Shown: piece after piece, positions 1 through 10,418 of the stretch
Numbering within the stretch: position 1 is the stretch's first letter
Layout of the letters: each line of letters begins with the position of its first letter
Assembly (NCBI GenBank): GCA_963682175.1
Contig: OY821789.1
Span: 8,308,001 to 8,372,000 of the forward strand
Length of the DNA stretch: 64,000 nucleotides
From: Triglochin maritima
Lineage: Eukaryota; Streptophyta; Magnoliopsida; Alismatales; Juncaginaceae
Direction of reading: 5' to 3'
Translations under genes and position numbers: made by a program
The notes under the pieces: generated by a model
What the model was told of the DNA's origin: nothing
What the model saw: the letters and a program-made list of their open reading frames with translations, nothing else
Database searches by the model: none

Positions 1-163
1 TCGGCCGGAGCTCCCCCGTCCTCTTCTCAAACCGAAACGTCGCCGTCCCGAAGCTGGAAGACCAATTGAGGGGACTGATGGGGGTGAGAAGGACGGGATT
101 GGTTCGGGTGCGGCGCGGAGGAGGGGCGCAGAGGTGGTGGCTGGGGAGGGAGATGGAAGCCAT
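1..163 (-). CDS. 5' end of a gene for a probable plastid-targeted protein (partial)
   Basis: Reading the minus strand from an ATG at 163 gives 54 open codons that run off the left edge. The peptide starts MASISLPSHHLC and is rich in Ser, Pro, Thr and Arg with almost no acidic residues until a later FRFEKRTGEL stretch. That composition is typical of a chloroplast transit peptide followed by the start of the mature protein. The region is GC-rich, unlike the AT-rich DNA beyond about 300, as first exons of plant genes often are. The ATG is the first one in this frame after the purine-rich upstream DNA. The mature protein lies outside the window, so no function can be given. It could be a chance open frame, but codon content and the MAS start favour a real gene. 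Confidence 0.6.
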   Translation of the reverse strand, partial: MASISLPSHHLCAPPPRRTRTNPVLLTPISPLNWSSSFGTATFRFEKRTGELRP

Positions 164-369
164 GGCGAGGGAGAGGTGGGATGGAGTGGAATGGAATGGG
201 AGTGGGGTTTAGTAATTGGTGAAGAAAAGGGGGGAGTGAGTTCGAGAAGATGGTAGAGGATGTCAGGGATGGGTCCCAGAGGTGGACGTTTTGGTTGTAT
301 TATGGTCTTTTTAAACTATGGTATATTTTTTTAATACTTACGGCCGGCCGAACATTTTTAAAGACGAAT
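164..369 (-). promoter_or_regulatory. Upstream region of the left-edge gene
   Basis: Pyrimidine-rich on the minus strand just upstream of the ATG, as in a plant 5' leader, then AT-rich. No clear TATA box could be assigned. Confidence 0.3.
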
Positions 370-1350
370 ATTACCCGTAATTTTTTTATATAATAAAAAA
401 AAATTTAAAATTTCGAAATCTAGGAAAAAAAATTTTTTTTTTCGAAAAGTAGGTGGATCGCGGGTGGAAACCGCGATCCGTGGTGTACGGATCGTGGTGC
501 ACGGATCGTGGTGCACCGAAAAAATCAAAAACAATAAAAGAAATTAAAAAAAGTGACGGATTTTAGTTGTAGTATTTGATGTTTTGATTTTTTTAAAATC
601 GTTTTAACTATGTTTTTTATCATATTTGCTTTCAAAATATGTTTTGTAATTTTTAATATTTTTTAAAAAATTTTAATTGTGTTTTAAATTTTTTGCTGTA
701 TCGACCTCAAAACATGTTTGTAATGTGTGTACACCCTACGAATTTTTGACAACGTTTCCAATTTTTTGTTTTAATTAATTTTAGTGTTTGTTTAATATTT
801 AGTTGTAAATAATTTATTATTCTGACAAAGAAATTTTGTTTTTTTATTGTATAAAATACCCTAACAATTCAATACGTCGGGTTATCGACGTGATTTGGAG
901 GTCGATTTTTGAAAAAATTAAAAACAAATTTTTAAATTTTTAAAAAATAATATAAATTAGAAAACATATTTTGAAAAAAAAATTTTAAAAAAGATTAAAA
1001 ATAATTATAATAAAAAATAAAAACAGATATAAAAAAATTAAAAAAAAATTAAAAAAAAATTTTTTTTGGCGGGAACGAGGGATCGCGGGTGGGAACCGCG
1101 ATCCGTGCCCCACCCGCGATCCCTCGTTCCCACCCCCATTGGATCGTGCCCCACATTGGATCCGTTCCCACATTGGATCGCGGGTGGGAACCGCGATCCG
1201 TGCCCCACATTGGATCCGTTCCCACCCGCGATCCGTGCACCACGGATCGCGGTTTCCACCCGCGATCCACCTACTTTTCGAAAAGAAAAAAAAAATTCCT
1301 AGATTTCGAAATTTTAATTTTTTTTTATTATATAAAAAAATTACGGCCCA
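370..1350. mobile_element. Foldback element with long terminal inverted repeats
   Basis: The outer arms about 370-515 and 1205-1350 are near-perfect reverse complements. Both read inward through CCGTAATTTTTTTATATAAT, then TTTCGAAATCTAGGAA, then TTCGAAAAGTAGGTGGATCG. The similarity continues more weakly inside: TTTCAAAATATGTTTTGTAA near 630 pairs with its complement near 970, and TCGACCTC near 702 pairs with GAGGTCGA near 898. Each arm is therefore about 350 bp or more and the unique centre is short. There is no convincing open reading frame. Small non-autonomous MULE-like or foldback elements look like this. No clean target-site duplication could be fixed at the ends. Confidence 0.75.
1075..1270. 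repeat. Palindromic GC-rich repeat cluster in the right arm of the foldback element
   Basis: A short unit made of GGATCGCGG, a 5-6 base spacer and CCGCGATCC (itself a hairpin) is repeated in both orientations, with CCCACATTGGATCC blocks between copies. The left arm has only a short version (about 455-515). The cluster is strikingly GC- and CpG-rich inside an AT-rich element. Confidence 0.8.
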
Positions 1351-1708
1351 AATCATTATTTTCTACATTGTTTGGATTTTATGTAATATTATAATTAAAA
1401 CAAAGACAAAACCACGTATGTTCCTCCACATAGGACTGAGGTTTCAGTACATAAAGGAATTTGGTTTAATCAACAATGATAATATTCAAAATCAAGCTTG
1501 AACTCCTGCTTGCTTTATTCTAAACAATTAAAATGTAAGAAAATGTTTTGGTTGATTGCTTAAATTAAAATGTTGACGCAGGGACGGATTCAAACATTAA
1601 CCTCAAACACGTCGTTCTTAATTTCTTAGCAGCTTATGCTAGATTTGTGAAGAAAAGTTTTTATACTTAACGGTTCAAGTCAAACCGTTTTAAAGCAATA
1701 AATGCAAT
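1351..1708. other. Gene-free AT-rich spacer
   Basis: No coding signal, repeat or RNA gene recognised. Confidence 0.5.
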
Positions 1709-2293
1709 TAGGGGTGTAAATAGGGGTGTAAGCCGGGCAGGGTGGGGCGGGTTTTTGGTTCACCGCTACCCGTCCCGCATAAGTTAAGCGGGTATGCGGG
1801 GCGGGGCTGGTCAAAAATAAAAAAACCGCTACCCGTCCCACATAAGGATGGACTAGGTGAGGCGGGACGGGTTTGGCGGGTTTTTTAATTATTATTTTTT
1901 TGATTTTTTCTAAGAAAAATAAAAGAACATCAAAACTTGAAAAATAGTAATTAATCATTGTATTTTTTGGGAAATTGGATGTGTGTTGAGTGAAAAATTA
2001 GACATTTGGTTAGTGTTGAATAATGATTTGGTAATGTGGGTTAATTGTTATGAGTAAAATTGAAACATTAAAATGATTTTGGTATATAAAAAATTAATAA
2101 TATATTTGATTAGGCGGGTTGCGGGTTATGCGGGGCGGGTTGCAAGACAACCGCAACCCGCCCCGCTTATTAGGCGGGTTATGCGGGTGGCGGGTTAGCG
2201 GGTTGGCGGGTAACATTTTTTTGTCCGCTACCCGCATTAGGCGGGGCGGGGCGGGGCGGGTTGCGGGTAAAATATTACCCATTTACAGCCCTA
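1709..2293. mobile_element. Small hAT-like non-autonomous element with GC-rich ends
   Basis: The left end reads AGGGGTGTAAATAGGGG and the right end, read on the minus strand, AGGGCTGTAAATGGGTAA. The subterminal parts (1735-1880 and 2113-2275) are built of GCGGGT/ACCCGC words in both orientations and flank an AT-rich centre. This is the layout of plant hAT miniature elements. No exact 8-bp duplication could be fixed. Confidence 0.55.
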
Positions 2294-2590
2294 GGTGTAA
2301 ACGAGCCGAGTCAAACGAAATTTTGAGTCATAAGTATTATATTATGTTATTAACAAATACAAAAAAAGAATGAAACAATAAAAAATTCAAACGAGCTATC
2401 GAGCCGAACATCAATTTTTTTCAAGTTTAAGCGACTCGTTTACCGAACCAAGTTTGAAGATTTTTTGATTTTTCATTAAGATTTTTCATTTTCAAGTTAA
2501 ACTAGAGTCTAACATTTTTCGAGTCGAACTATAGAGCCGAGCCAAAGTTGACCGTCCTAAATGTAGTTGAGCCGAGGTGGACACTTATAT
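2294..2590. repeat. Second small repeat abutting the hAT-like element
   Basis: Starts GTGTAAACGAGCCGAG and ends GTTGAGCCGAGGTGGACAC. GAGCCGA words occur throughout (2302, 2400, 2535, 2568). It looks like a decayed GAGCCGAG-type plant miniature element. No coding content. Confidence 0.35.
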
Positions 2591-3119
2591 ATTTAACACT
2601 TCTAATATTGGTGTCGGAATGAAACTGTTTTATACTTATATTACGTGTTGGAATGAAAGTGAAAAAATCAGAATTTCATACGACTTATGTATTGTGACTA
2701 GAATGTAAATTGAGTGATTAACGAATGCTGTCATGTGACCCCCTCCTTTACTCCTAGTCTCACCACTGTTTGTACTTGTTAAAATTAACAGTCTTGATTT
2801 TAAGTGTTTTGTTGTAAAGATCATAAAAATGATAAATTTGGATTACTAAGTTATTAAATTATATAAGTTAGAATTTGTAAATACTATTAAAATAATAATT
2901 ATTTTAAGGGCGTTAACGGAATAGTAATGTCGTTAACGGAAAAGGTTAAAAGAGTGACATTAATGGAATTTGTATAATTTTTAATAACATTAATAGAATT
3001 TGTATAGTTTTTAGTGACATTAATACAAATAGCTATACAATGATGACATAAACGGAAATATAGTGTTTTCAAATGGCATGCAAGCAAAAAACCCTTATTC
3101 TAAACATTTTGTTTTTATG
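2591..3119. other. Gene-free stretch with short degenerate repeats
   Basis: From 2908 to 3060 the words CGTTAACGGAA and GTGACATTAATRGAATTTGTATA recur with drift, suggesting a decayed short tandem array. Otherwise nothing recognised. Confidence 0.45.
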
Positions 3120-4229
3120 ACATACTGATTTTATTATTTTATCACATTTAAGTTATTTCATAACACATGAAACTAAATACATCATATAAAATATAAAATC
3201 ATATTTCTTGTTTTCTAATTTTGTGGTTTGACCTATAGGAGGATCTAAGTTATGTTGACAATGATATAAAACACATTATATCATAAACTATAAGCGGTAT
3301 TTAGCTACACATTATAATTACCAAAATAACAAAGATGTTTTGCTCACTCGAACTAAACATAGTTCACTTAGTGATATGTAAAATATTATTAGTGTCTATT
3401 CATTGCCTCATGATATTGAGAATATTATACAAAGTAGAAATGTGTTATCTTTGTATTATATATTTATTTCTTAATCTCTTAAGCTAATTATAAATATGTA
3501 ACTATACACAAGTTACATTGTGCACATTATAATTTCGTTTGATCAAGATGTCCAACATTATCATAACGCAAGTCAAAAGAGACAATGATAATCTTTGGAC
3601 ATATCATTTTTTCCGGCACAAGTCATGTATAACCAACGAATACATTTATCACTATACTCATTGATAACTTTTGATAATAATCAAACAATACACTTCTTAC
3701 GTGAAAAGATATAGGTCTCATATCTTAGGATTCAAAGACACAATGAATCATTAATGACACAAACACAAATCCATAATGGTTCATTTGTTAGGTCAATTAA
3801 TATATGAAATAAACATTTTCCATTTCATATACTCATGTTGTTAAATATTTGTAGAGCTACAATATCTCTTAACCAACATGACATTCTTATCTCGGTGATT
3901 AATGTGTTGGTTTTTTTACTTTAATCTATGTTTTGATGATTTAATCAACTTAGTCTTAATTATAATCACTGTAGTGTAGCACATATATTGCATAACATAT
4001 ACATTACTTTGTGTTAACCTCTACAGGTGATCAAGACTCATGGAAGAAAGGATTCAAGTCAAGACATGTAATCAAAGCTCATTTGAAGACATGTAATCTT
4101 AATTTATTTTAAGTCTTAGGAACTATGTGCACTTGAGCATACAAGAGTTCAAAACTACTTAAACACACACTAGGTTCCTTATAAAAGTCACACACAAAAT
4201 CTCAGATAATTTGGACTTCAATAGATCAT

Positions 4230-4700
4230 CCAAACTTAGACCGGAATTCACTAAACCTAAACCATCATTTCCGGTCGACCGTTTGATCATTCATCAAATA
4301 GTGAATTAACCGCCCGACCGTTTAGACCTTCTCGACCGACCGTCTACACGTGTCTTTTGACCGTTAGACTTGTCGTATTATACCAACGGTCGTATTCGTA
4401 TAAACTTAACCAAACCCAAAAATACGTTGTCCTTCGGTCGACCATTACCTTGACCTCGGTCGACCGTTCCAAGACGTTTCTTGAAACCCAGTTTTCCTGT
4501 CTTTTCTCGGTCGACCGTGAAAATGCCTTTGTTCGATCGAACATAAACCCCCAGAATCCCTGCCAAATTTCGGTCGACCGTTCCACCTTTTGGTCGACCG
4601 TTAACTTAAGTGATCTTCAGTTATAGCATGTTTTCGTTCGACCGTTCCCTATTCGGTCGACCAATCCTTGTTCATAATCGTCTATCATTTGACCGTTTGA
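4230..4700. repeat. GGTCGACCG motif cluster in the solo LTR
   Basis: About a dozen exact or near copies of (C)GGTCGACCG lie in under 500 bp, upstream of the TATA box at 4795. The spacing is irregular, so this is a motif cluster and not a tandem array. Confidence 0.8.
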
Positions 4701-4794
4701 CAGCACTGAAATGTGTGCTGCAATTTCCTATTTTGTGTTTCTTGCACAACTCTTTACCACACTTAACCCCAACGGCTATAATACTTTAGAAGCT

Positions 4795-4802
4795 TATAAA
4801 TA
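4795..4802 (+). promoter_or_regulatory. LTR TATA box
   Basis: TATAAATA in the solo LTR, downstream of the motif cluster, at the expected U3/R position. Confidence 0.6.
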
Positions 4803-5525
4803 GATATTCAAAACATTGTTTAGAACATCTCTCCCACTACTATTTGTCTCCAACTTTAGAGAGAAAGCTCCACACACTCACAAGTTCAAAACCTTCAACA
4901 TTTTAGTCTTAAATCATATTCTACTCAAGTGTGCTCAAGTTTAGAGAGTGTTGTTTCACTCATTCATTGTCAAAGAAGTAAGGGTCTTGGTGAAAGCCCA
5001 AGACAAGAGTATAGATTTCGATGAGAGCCCGAAGTGATCCTCTCGGATTGTGAGAGAAAAAATCAAGCTAGCGAGGATTGTTTGCGGAGCTTGTGTTGTA
5101 ATAGGCTTAATCTCGACCTGGAACGAGGTTAATAGTGAAGACGTAGACGGAACTCGAGGGAGATTGAACGGAACTTGCAATAGAGGAAGTAAGCGGAAGG
5201 CCGAACCTCTATAAAATATTACAGTGCCATTGTGTGGTTTGCGATATATTTTTTTACTTGTTTTTGTTTGATTATTTCGCTGCATCTTTGATTAAGCAAG
5301 TAGAAAATTAGTTTAAAAGTGATTAGATTATCCATCCATACACGATCCTACGTAATGTTTCATGTTAATCATCACGATTGTGAATTACTTTTGATTTATG
5401 TAAACCATTATCTTTTAGAGTTCTACGGTTAAAGACCAAGAGTCTCTTCCTTAACTCTTCCAAAAGACGAATATATTAATCAATGAACAAAATGTTTAAT
5501 ACATACTTTTAGAGATGACCAAAAG

Positions 5526-6540
5526 ACGGTAAATTCACAGTTAAATCTTTTTATGGTTTCCTTAACTATCCATAGAGGTATCAATCTTGTCATTTAAAAG
5601 TTAAAATCTTCATCTGGCTTCTCTTCTTAGATAAATTGCAACAAAGTAAATCTTCTTAATCGGTGATTGATTGTAATTGCTTGTGTGACCTATGTTGTAT
5701 GGATATCGAAGATACTTTGCATCTCTTCTTTACCTGTGAGTACACATTATTTGGTTGGAGTGCAGTATTGTGCAACCGTGAGACATCATTTCTCAAGGAT
5801 GGAATAAGAACGTATTGACTCAATTACGTAACTATAATTGTAATATTTCATTGAATGACTTACAAGATATTGTAGGTATTGCTTACATTTGGTACATTTA
5901 GAAAAGCACCACTTCCAAAGGTCGACATCAAATTTAAATACAATTTTTTTTCTGATACTTTCTCTTTGGTGAAATTTTGGTTAGGCGATACCAATACGGT
6001 CGATGGTTCTGCCTACTCCATTAATCGCTTTAGATCTTGGGTTATTGCAAATTTGACATGCCGTCACTTCCGTATTATTTGATGGACGAGGAAACTTAAG
6101 CATCGTTAACCATAAATTATATTTCTTCTCCGTGACATAGTTCATCGCAAATAACCTGAGATGTCGTCTTGACTCAACTTTTTTTTTTTACATTCACTAT
6201 TTACTTATTAACCATGATATAGTTCATCACACTTTTTTTCTCTACATTCTTAATTTCATTCTCAACTTTTATTATATTCCAAAATCATTTATATTTACCA
6301 AAAACATTAATAATCTATTTGGAAAAATTAAAATATCAATAAATCTCGTATTTCCAAATTGCTTATACCTTATTTATTTAATCATCAATGATTACCAAAT
6401 ACTAAATAAATACCATTAATATTAAGAAATCAAATTTTACATTAATTTAAGCAAACGCAAACTTACATTATACGAGACGATAAACCAAATACACGACATA
6501 AACCAAATAATACACTACATAATTCAAATATTACACGACA
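5526..6540. other. Gene-free AT-rich stretch
   Basis: No convincing coding region. From about 6478 to 6550 an ACGACATAAACCAAAT-like word recurs several times, just beyond the transposase fragment. Confidence 0.45.
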
Positions 6541-6555
6541 TAAACCACAAAACAC

Positions 6556-7130
6556 CTACAATTGTTGTGTTGCCGCTCCGGCTTTGGTATTGTTCTTTCC
6601 AAGATATTGGGCAATTTGTCCACTCCAGTGTATACAATCGATGCTCCCCATCATGCCCGGAAAGTCACGTTGCGCACCAACGTGAAGTAGCATTGCCATG
6701 TCTTCTGTTGTGGGTTTTCTCAAGTATTCAGCACCGAAGTTGACTATCACACCTTCTATGAACTTCTGAAGAGTCATCTTTGTCGTCGTCTCACTAAGGC
6801 GTAGATACTCGTCAACGGTATCGTCTGCAATGTCGTAGGCTAACATTCACAGGGTTGTAGTGGTTTTTTGTAGTCCCGGTATACTTATTCGACCAACAAC
6901 ATCCAACCTTGGTTGGAAGGACACGTTAAAAGTCTCAACGACACTCGATATACGCAGAAATGCATGCATCCTCATTCTGAATCTTTTTCTGCAAATACGA
7001 GGACCATACACAGAATTTTCAGCAAATTAATCAGAAATAAGACGACGATAACCTTCTCCCCGATCTCTATCGGGGTTTTGGATCCTAGCGCGGCGTCGCC
7101 TTGAAGCCTCATGACTCCGTCCACGAGTTG
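6556..7130 (-). pseudogene. ALP1-like / PIF-Harbinger transposase fragment
   Basis: One minus-strand frame can be followed from about 7130 to 6556. It reads FAENSVYGPR..RFRMRMHAFLRI, then GRISIPGLQK, then YDIADDTVDEYLRL, then FIEGVIVNFGAEYLRKPT and finally FPGMMGSIDCIHW. This is the order and wording of ALP1-like proteins (PIF/Harbinger DDE transposase family). GSIDCIHW carries the first catalytic Asp. The frame has at least two in-frame stops (a TAA before FAEN and a TGA before MLAYD). Similarity is lost right after IHW, so the other two catalytic residues are missing. It is a truncated, dead fragment with no visible flanking element ends. Confidence 0.85.
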
Positions 7131-8054
7131 CCACACGCTCAAGCTCTTCGAGTGCTTCAGTGCTTACTTCCTTCATCAGAGGAGTAGGTCGGTGTGTATT
7201 TTAAATTAGAGTTCATTAAATTAGACATGTTTGACGAGATATGTTTTACCACTTCCTTCTTTATCATGTCGAACTGGCAAACTACAATACGCATGTGATG
7301 TCCTATCTTGTCGGACTGACAATCTACAGTACTTGTGTGATGTATTATCTGATCTTTTTGAAATCTTGTCTGAGAATATAATTATCTTAAAACCATCTTG
7401 AGGAAACTTATAAAATGGAAAACCTGTTTAGGAAGCTAAGCTAAATCAGAACAAGTTCTCTATAATTTTCAGAGAAGTTGATGTATTTCAGTATATTTTT
7501 TCGTACTTTAATTATAACGTTATCAAAATATAATAAACCTTAATTTTAATTGTTATCAAAATATAAACTAAAACTACTTAAATCCTAACTATTTATCAAA
7601 ATATAAACATCTGATTATTAAAACAAATACCAAAATAAAATATAAAAAAAACCCAGACCAATCGGGTCGCTCCAGCGAACGACCGAGTCAGCGACCCGTC
7701 AAGGATGCTTTTAATACTTTTGATAGGTGGCATGTGCTTTGAATAGCCATTGAAATTAAAGGGATAACATTTCCTACATCTTTTTAGTTTAATGTATCTC
7801 TTATGCTTTCTAGATTCTAAAGACTTATTCGATGAAGTTATTATCCATCGTGTTCTATGATTTGCTTTTGTTTGGGTAGGATGAATGATTTTGGGTTATG
7901 GTGGTTTGTAACTTTGTATGTATTACAAACTCTTACGTGGTGTTTCTCATATTATTAACGAAATAGTGGTAGTGGTACTGTGGTAGTGGTAGTTCTTATA
8001 AAAAATAAACCGTAGTTAATTTTCTCTTTATTTAAGGTTAACTAACAACTTTAA
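7131..8054. other. Gene-free spacer
   Basis: AT-rich DNA without a supported gene, RNA or repeat structure. Confidence 0.45.
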
Positions 8055-9985
8055 AAAAATAATTTTTTTTCAAAATAATAAAAAAAAATAAAAAATTGTA
8101 AAATCAGAAACTTAATTGTCAAAATATGCACATTGAAAAACGACATTGAGATACCATTTTTATTGAGTGAAAACGACACTATAGATGTTGTTTTTCAACT
8201 GAGTAAAAAACGACACTACTGGTGTCGTTTTCATCCAAGATAAAAATGGCATCCGAGATGTCGTTGTTAAACTATGGTTTAAGTGGCCTGGCCAGCCACC
8301 ATCTTCATTATCTCACTCCCAAAATTTTCCCCACTCCCATTAGTCTCTCTCTCCGACGACCAACAGTGTTGAGGTTAGGTTTTTATATTTTTTATTTTTT
8401 TTATTTTGACATGAAATACAATGCATGTATAGTTAATGTATTTGTTTTTATGTTCATGTATGTATGAAATGTAGATTTGCTACACTCGAAGTAATGAGCT
8501 CTGGTACCGGATTGGTTATGGGTTTTTTCGATGGATTTGTTACAATCGTAGATGAGGTACCAGAATATGAAGGTGGTTACAGACGAATGCTTAATGTTAA
8601 CACACAAATGCGATATGATGATCTCTGTGAATCAGTTTGTCAAGTTTGTGGTTTCCAAGAAAGAGAGTTTGATCTAAAGTTAACCTGCAAATGACCACCG
8701 TATGAAAAGTATACATATGCTCAAGTTTTTGATGATCAGAGCACGACTACAATGCTATCTCTATATAACTTCATGAATACAGTTGTATTGTTTGTTGAGA
8801 AACAACTCAAACACTATACTACTGTCCACCACAGTCAGTTGAATGTGGATTATCAACAAATGACACAAACATATAGCCAATATGAAGCAGTTCCTTCGTC
8901 GGCAGTTCCTCAGTCCTATTTTGGATCGTACGAGCACATACCAATAAATATTGGTAATTATGAAGCAGACGTAGTTCAATCACATTCTCAAGGAAGACAG
9001 GTTGAAGATGCAGATAGTGATGAGACAGATGATGATGATGCAGATGATCAGATGGATGGTGATGAGATAGACATTGTTGATGTAGATTCAGCCCCACTTC
9101 CGGAGCTGCAGAACATATTTCATCATATGACAGACACAGTGAATCGAGAACCTGATAGCCACGTACATGAAGCCATCGTTAGTAATGAATTGTCACCATT
9201 ACCAGTACTACTAGATTTGAGGCATTTGCCAGACATAGAGCCTGACGAGAACTGGATTGAAGATTCAGTGATTGGAAATGTCGATGAGCGTATTGCTGCG
9301 TACACTGAATACGATAACTTAGAAGATAGACGAAGTTATTGGTTGCATAGGATTTTCTCAACAAAAAAAGATTTGTTGCATCTTGCTCATCTGTTCATCT
9401 GCATTCGTCTGTAACCACCTTCATATTCTGGTACCTCATCTACGATTGTAACAAATCCATCGAAAAAACTCATAACCAATCCGGTACCGGAGCTCATTAC
9501 TTCGATTGTAGAAAATCTACATTTCATACATACATGAACATAAAAACAAATACATTAACTATACATGCATTGTATTTCATGTCAAAATAAAAAAACTAAA
9601 AACAAAATAAAAACCTAACTTCAACACTGTTGGTCGTCGGAGATAGAGACTAATGAGGAGTGGGGAAAATTTTAGGAGTGATAGAATGAAGATGGTGGCT
9701 GACCAGGCCAATTAAACCCTAGGTTAAAAACGACATCTCGTTTTTATCTAGGGTGAAAACGACATCAGTGGTGTTGTTTTTAAGCAAGTGAAAAACGACA
9801 CCAGTAGTGTCGTTTTTTACTTAGTTGAAAAACGGCATCTGCAGTGCCGTTTTCACTTAATAAAAATGGTATCTCAAGTGTCGTTTTTCAATGTGCATAT
9901 TTTGCCAATTGAGTTTCTGAATTGCATATTTTTACAATTTTTTATTTTTTTGATTATTTTGAAAAAAATTCCTTAAAAACCCTGT
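8055..9985. mobile_element. Non-autonomous MULE with TIRs longer than 500 bp
   Basis: About 8055-8590 and 9401-9985 are reverse complements of each other with small differences. They share ATTTTTTTTCAAAATAAT-like outer sequence, several GAAAAACGACAC motifs, CCACTCC, ACATGCATTGTATTTCATGT and the inner GGTACCAGAATATGAAGG. The 0.8 kb centre is the rest of a transposase-like reading frame. Both TIRs contain the promoter and first codons of that frame. Ends are approximate because the outermost bases have drifted, and no target-site duplication could be fixed. Confidence 0.75.
8464..9414 (+). pseudogene. MULE transposase N-terminal fragment with one internal stop
   Basis: A single frame runs from 8464 to 9414, broken only by TGA at 8692-8694 where a Trp codon (TGG) would suit: CK-stop-PPYEKYTYAQ. 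The first part (EYEGGYRRMLNVNTQ, then YDDLCESVCQVCGF, then LTCK) resembles the N-terminal domain of plant MuDR-type transposases. The middle is acidic (DSDETDDDDADDQMDGDEID), as in the linker of those proteins. The DDE core, SWIM finger and C-terminus are absent, and the frame ends where the inverted right TIR begins. Family assignment rests on these motifs only. Confidence 0.6.
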
Positions 9986-10418
9986 AGACTATATGTGTGT
10001 TCTAATTGGAAAAGTATAATATTTAAATAAAACAAAGAAAACCACAAAAATCTGTAATTATAACAAGACTGGGCAGACAAGAGTCACACCTTCTGTTCCA
10101 AAACATTTGACCGGAAGACGAAATCAAACCCCAAACATTACACCAAACCTGAAAAAAAGTAAGAAAAAGAAGCTCAAAGTGGAGTTGGAGACGTGAGAGT
10201 CCTCTTCTCTCTCTCCCCCCATTCCCAGAGGCACCAAATCAATGAGGGAGCCCGAAAAGGTGCGATCATTCCCACCCAAACCTCAAACTTCCCGTCGGGT
10301 TCAATTCCCCATTCATCATGGAGTAATGGGTCGGTGTCTTTCTCGGTTTTGATCCCGAAATTTGGGTTTTCAGGTGAAGTGAGATTTTTTTGGGGGGGGT
10401 TTTGGTTGGTGGGGTTGG
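9986..10418 (+). promoter_or_regulatory. Promoter and 5' leader of the F-box/kelch gene
   Basis: TATAATATTTAAATAAAA at 10015-10032 is a possible TATA region. It is followed by a CT-rich leader (TCCTCTTCTCTCTCTCCCCC at 10199-10218), typical of plant 5' UTRs, leading to the ATG at 10419. Confidence 0.4.

Larger units (their letters stand above)
3905..5352 (+). mobile_element. Solo LTR, 1.45 kb, inserted in the decayed Copia LTR
   Basis: The interruption starts TGTTGG and ends CCTACG (probably once CCTACA). It is flanked on both sides by TAATG (3900-3904 and 5353-5357), a 5-bp target-site duplication as made by LTR retrotransposon integrases. Internally there is a U3-like block with many GGTCGACCG-type motifs (4230-4690), a TATA box TATAAATA at 4795-4802, then transcribed-leader-like sequence. 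No primer-binding site, gag or pol follows, so it is a solo LTR left by LTR-LTR recombination. Confidence 0.8.
3120..5525 (-). mobile_element. Decayed antisense LTR of the Copia family found at 37505-54756, split by a solo LTR
   Basis: Read on the minus strand, 3120-3904 and then 5353-about 5525 follow the Copia LTR of this window in order. Matching blocks include CATTGCCTCATGATATT (3401), CTATAAGCGGTAT (3288), TTTGTGGTTTGACCTATAGG (3222), GTAGAGCTACAAT (3852) and, after the interruption, CTCTTCCTTAACTCTTCCAA (5442). Many substitutions and small indels separate it from the young copies, so it is an old family member. No internal coding region accompanies it, and the side equivalent to the LTR 3' end is missing. 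Confidence 0.8.

Noticed and set aside
985..1501. Overlapping open frames in the GC-rich hairpin cluster
   Set aside because: They exist on both strands only because the short repeat lacks stops; no domain, no splice context.
4956..5285. Minus-strand 109-codon frame in the solo LTR
   Set aside because: No recognised domain and antisense to the LTR leader.
5879..6082. 67-codon plus frame near the ALP1 fragment
   Set aside because: No family resemblance, AT-rich composition, no gene context.
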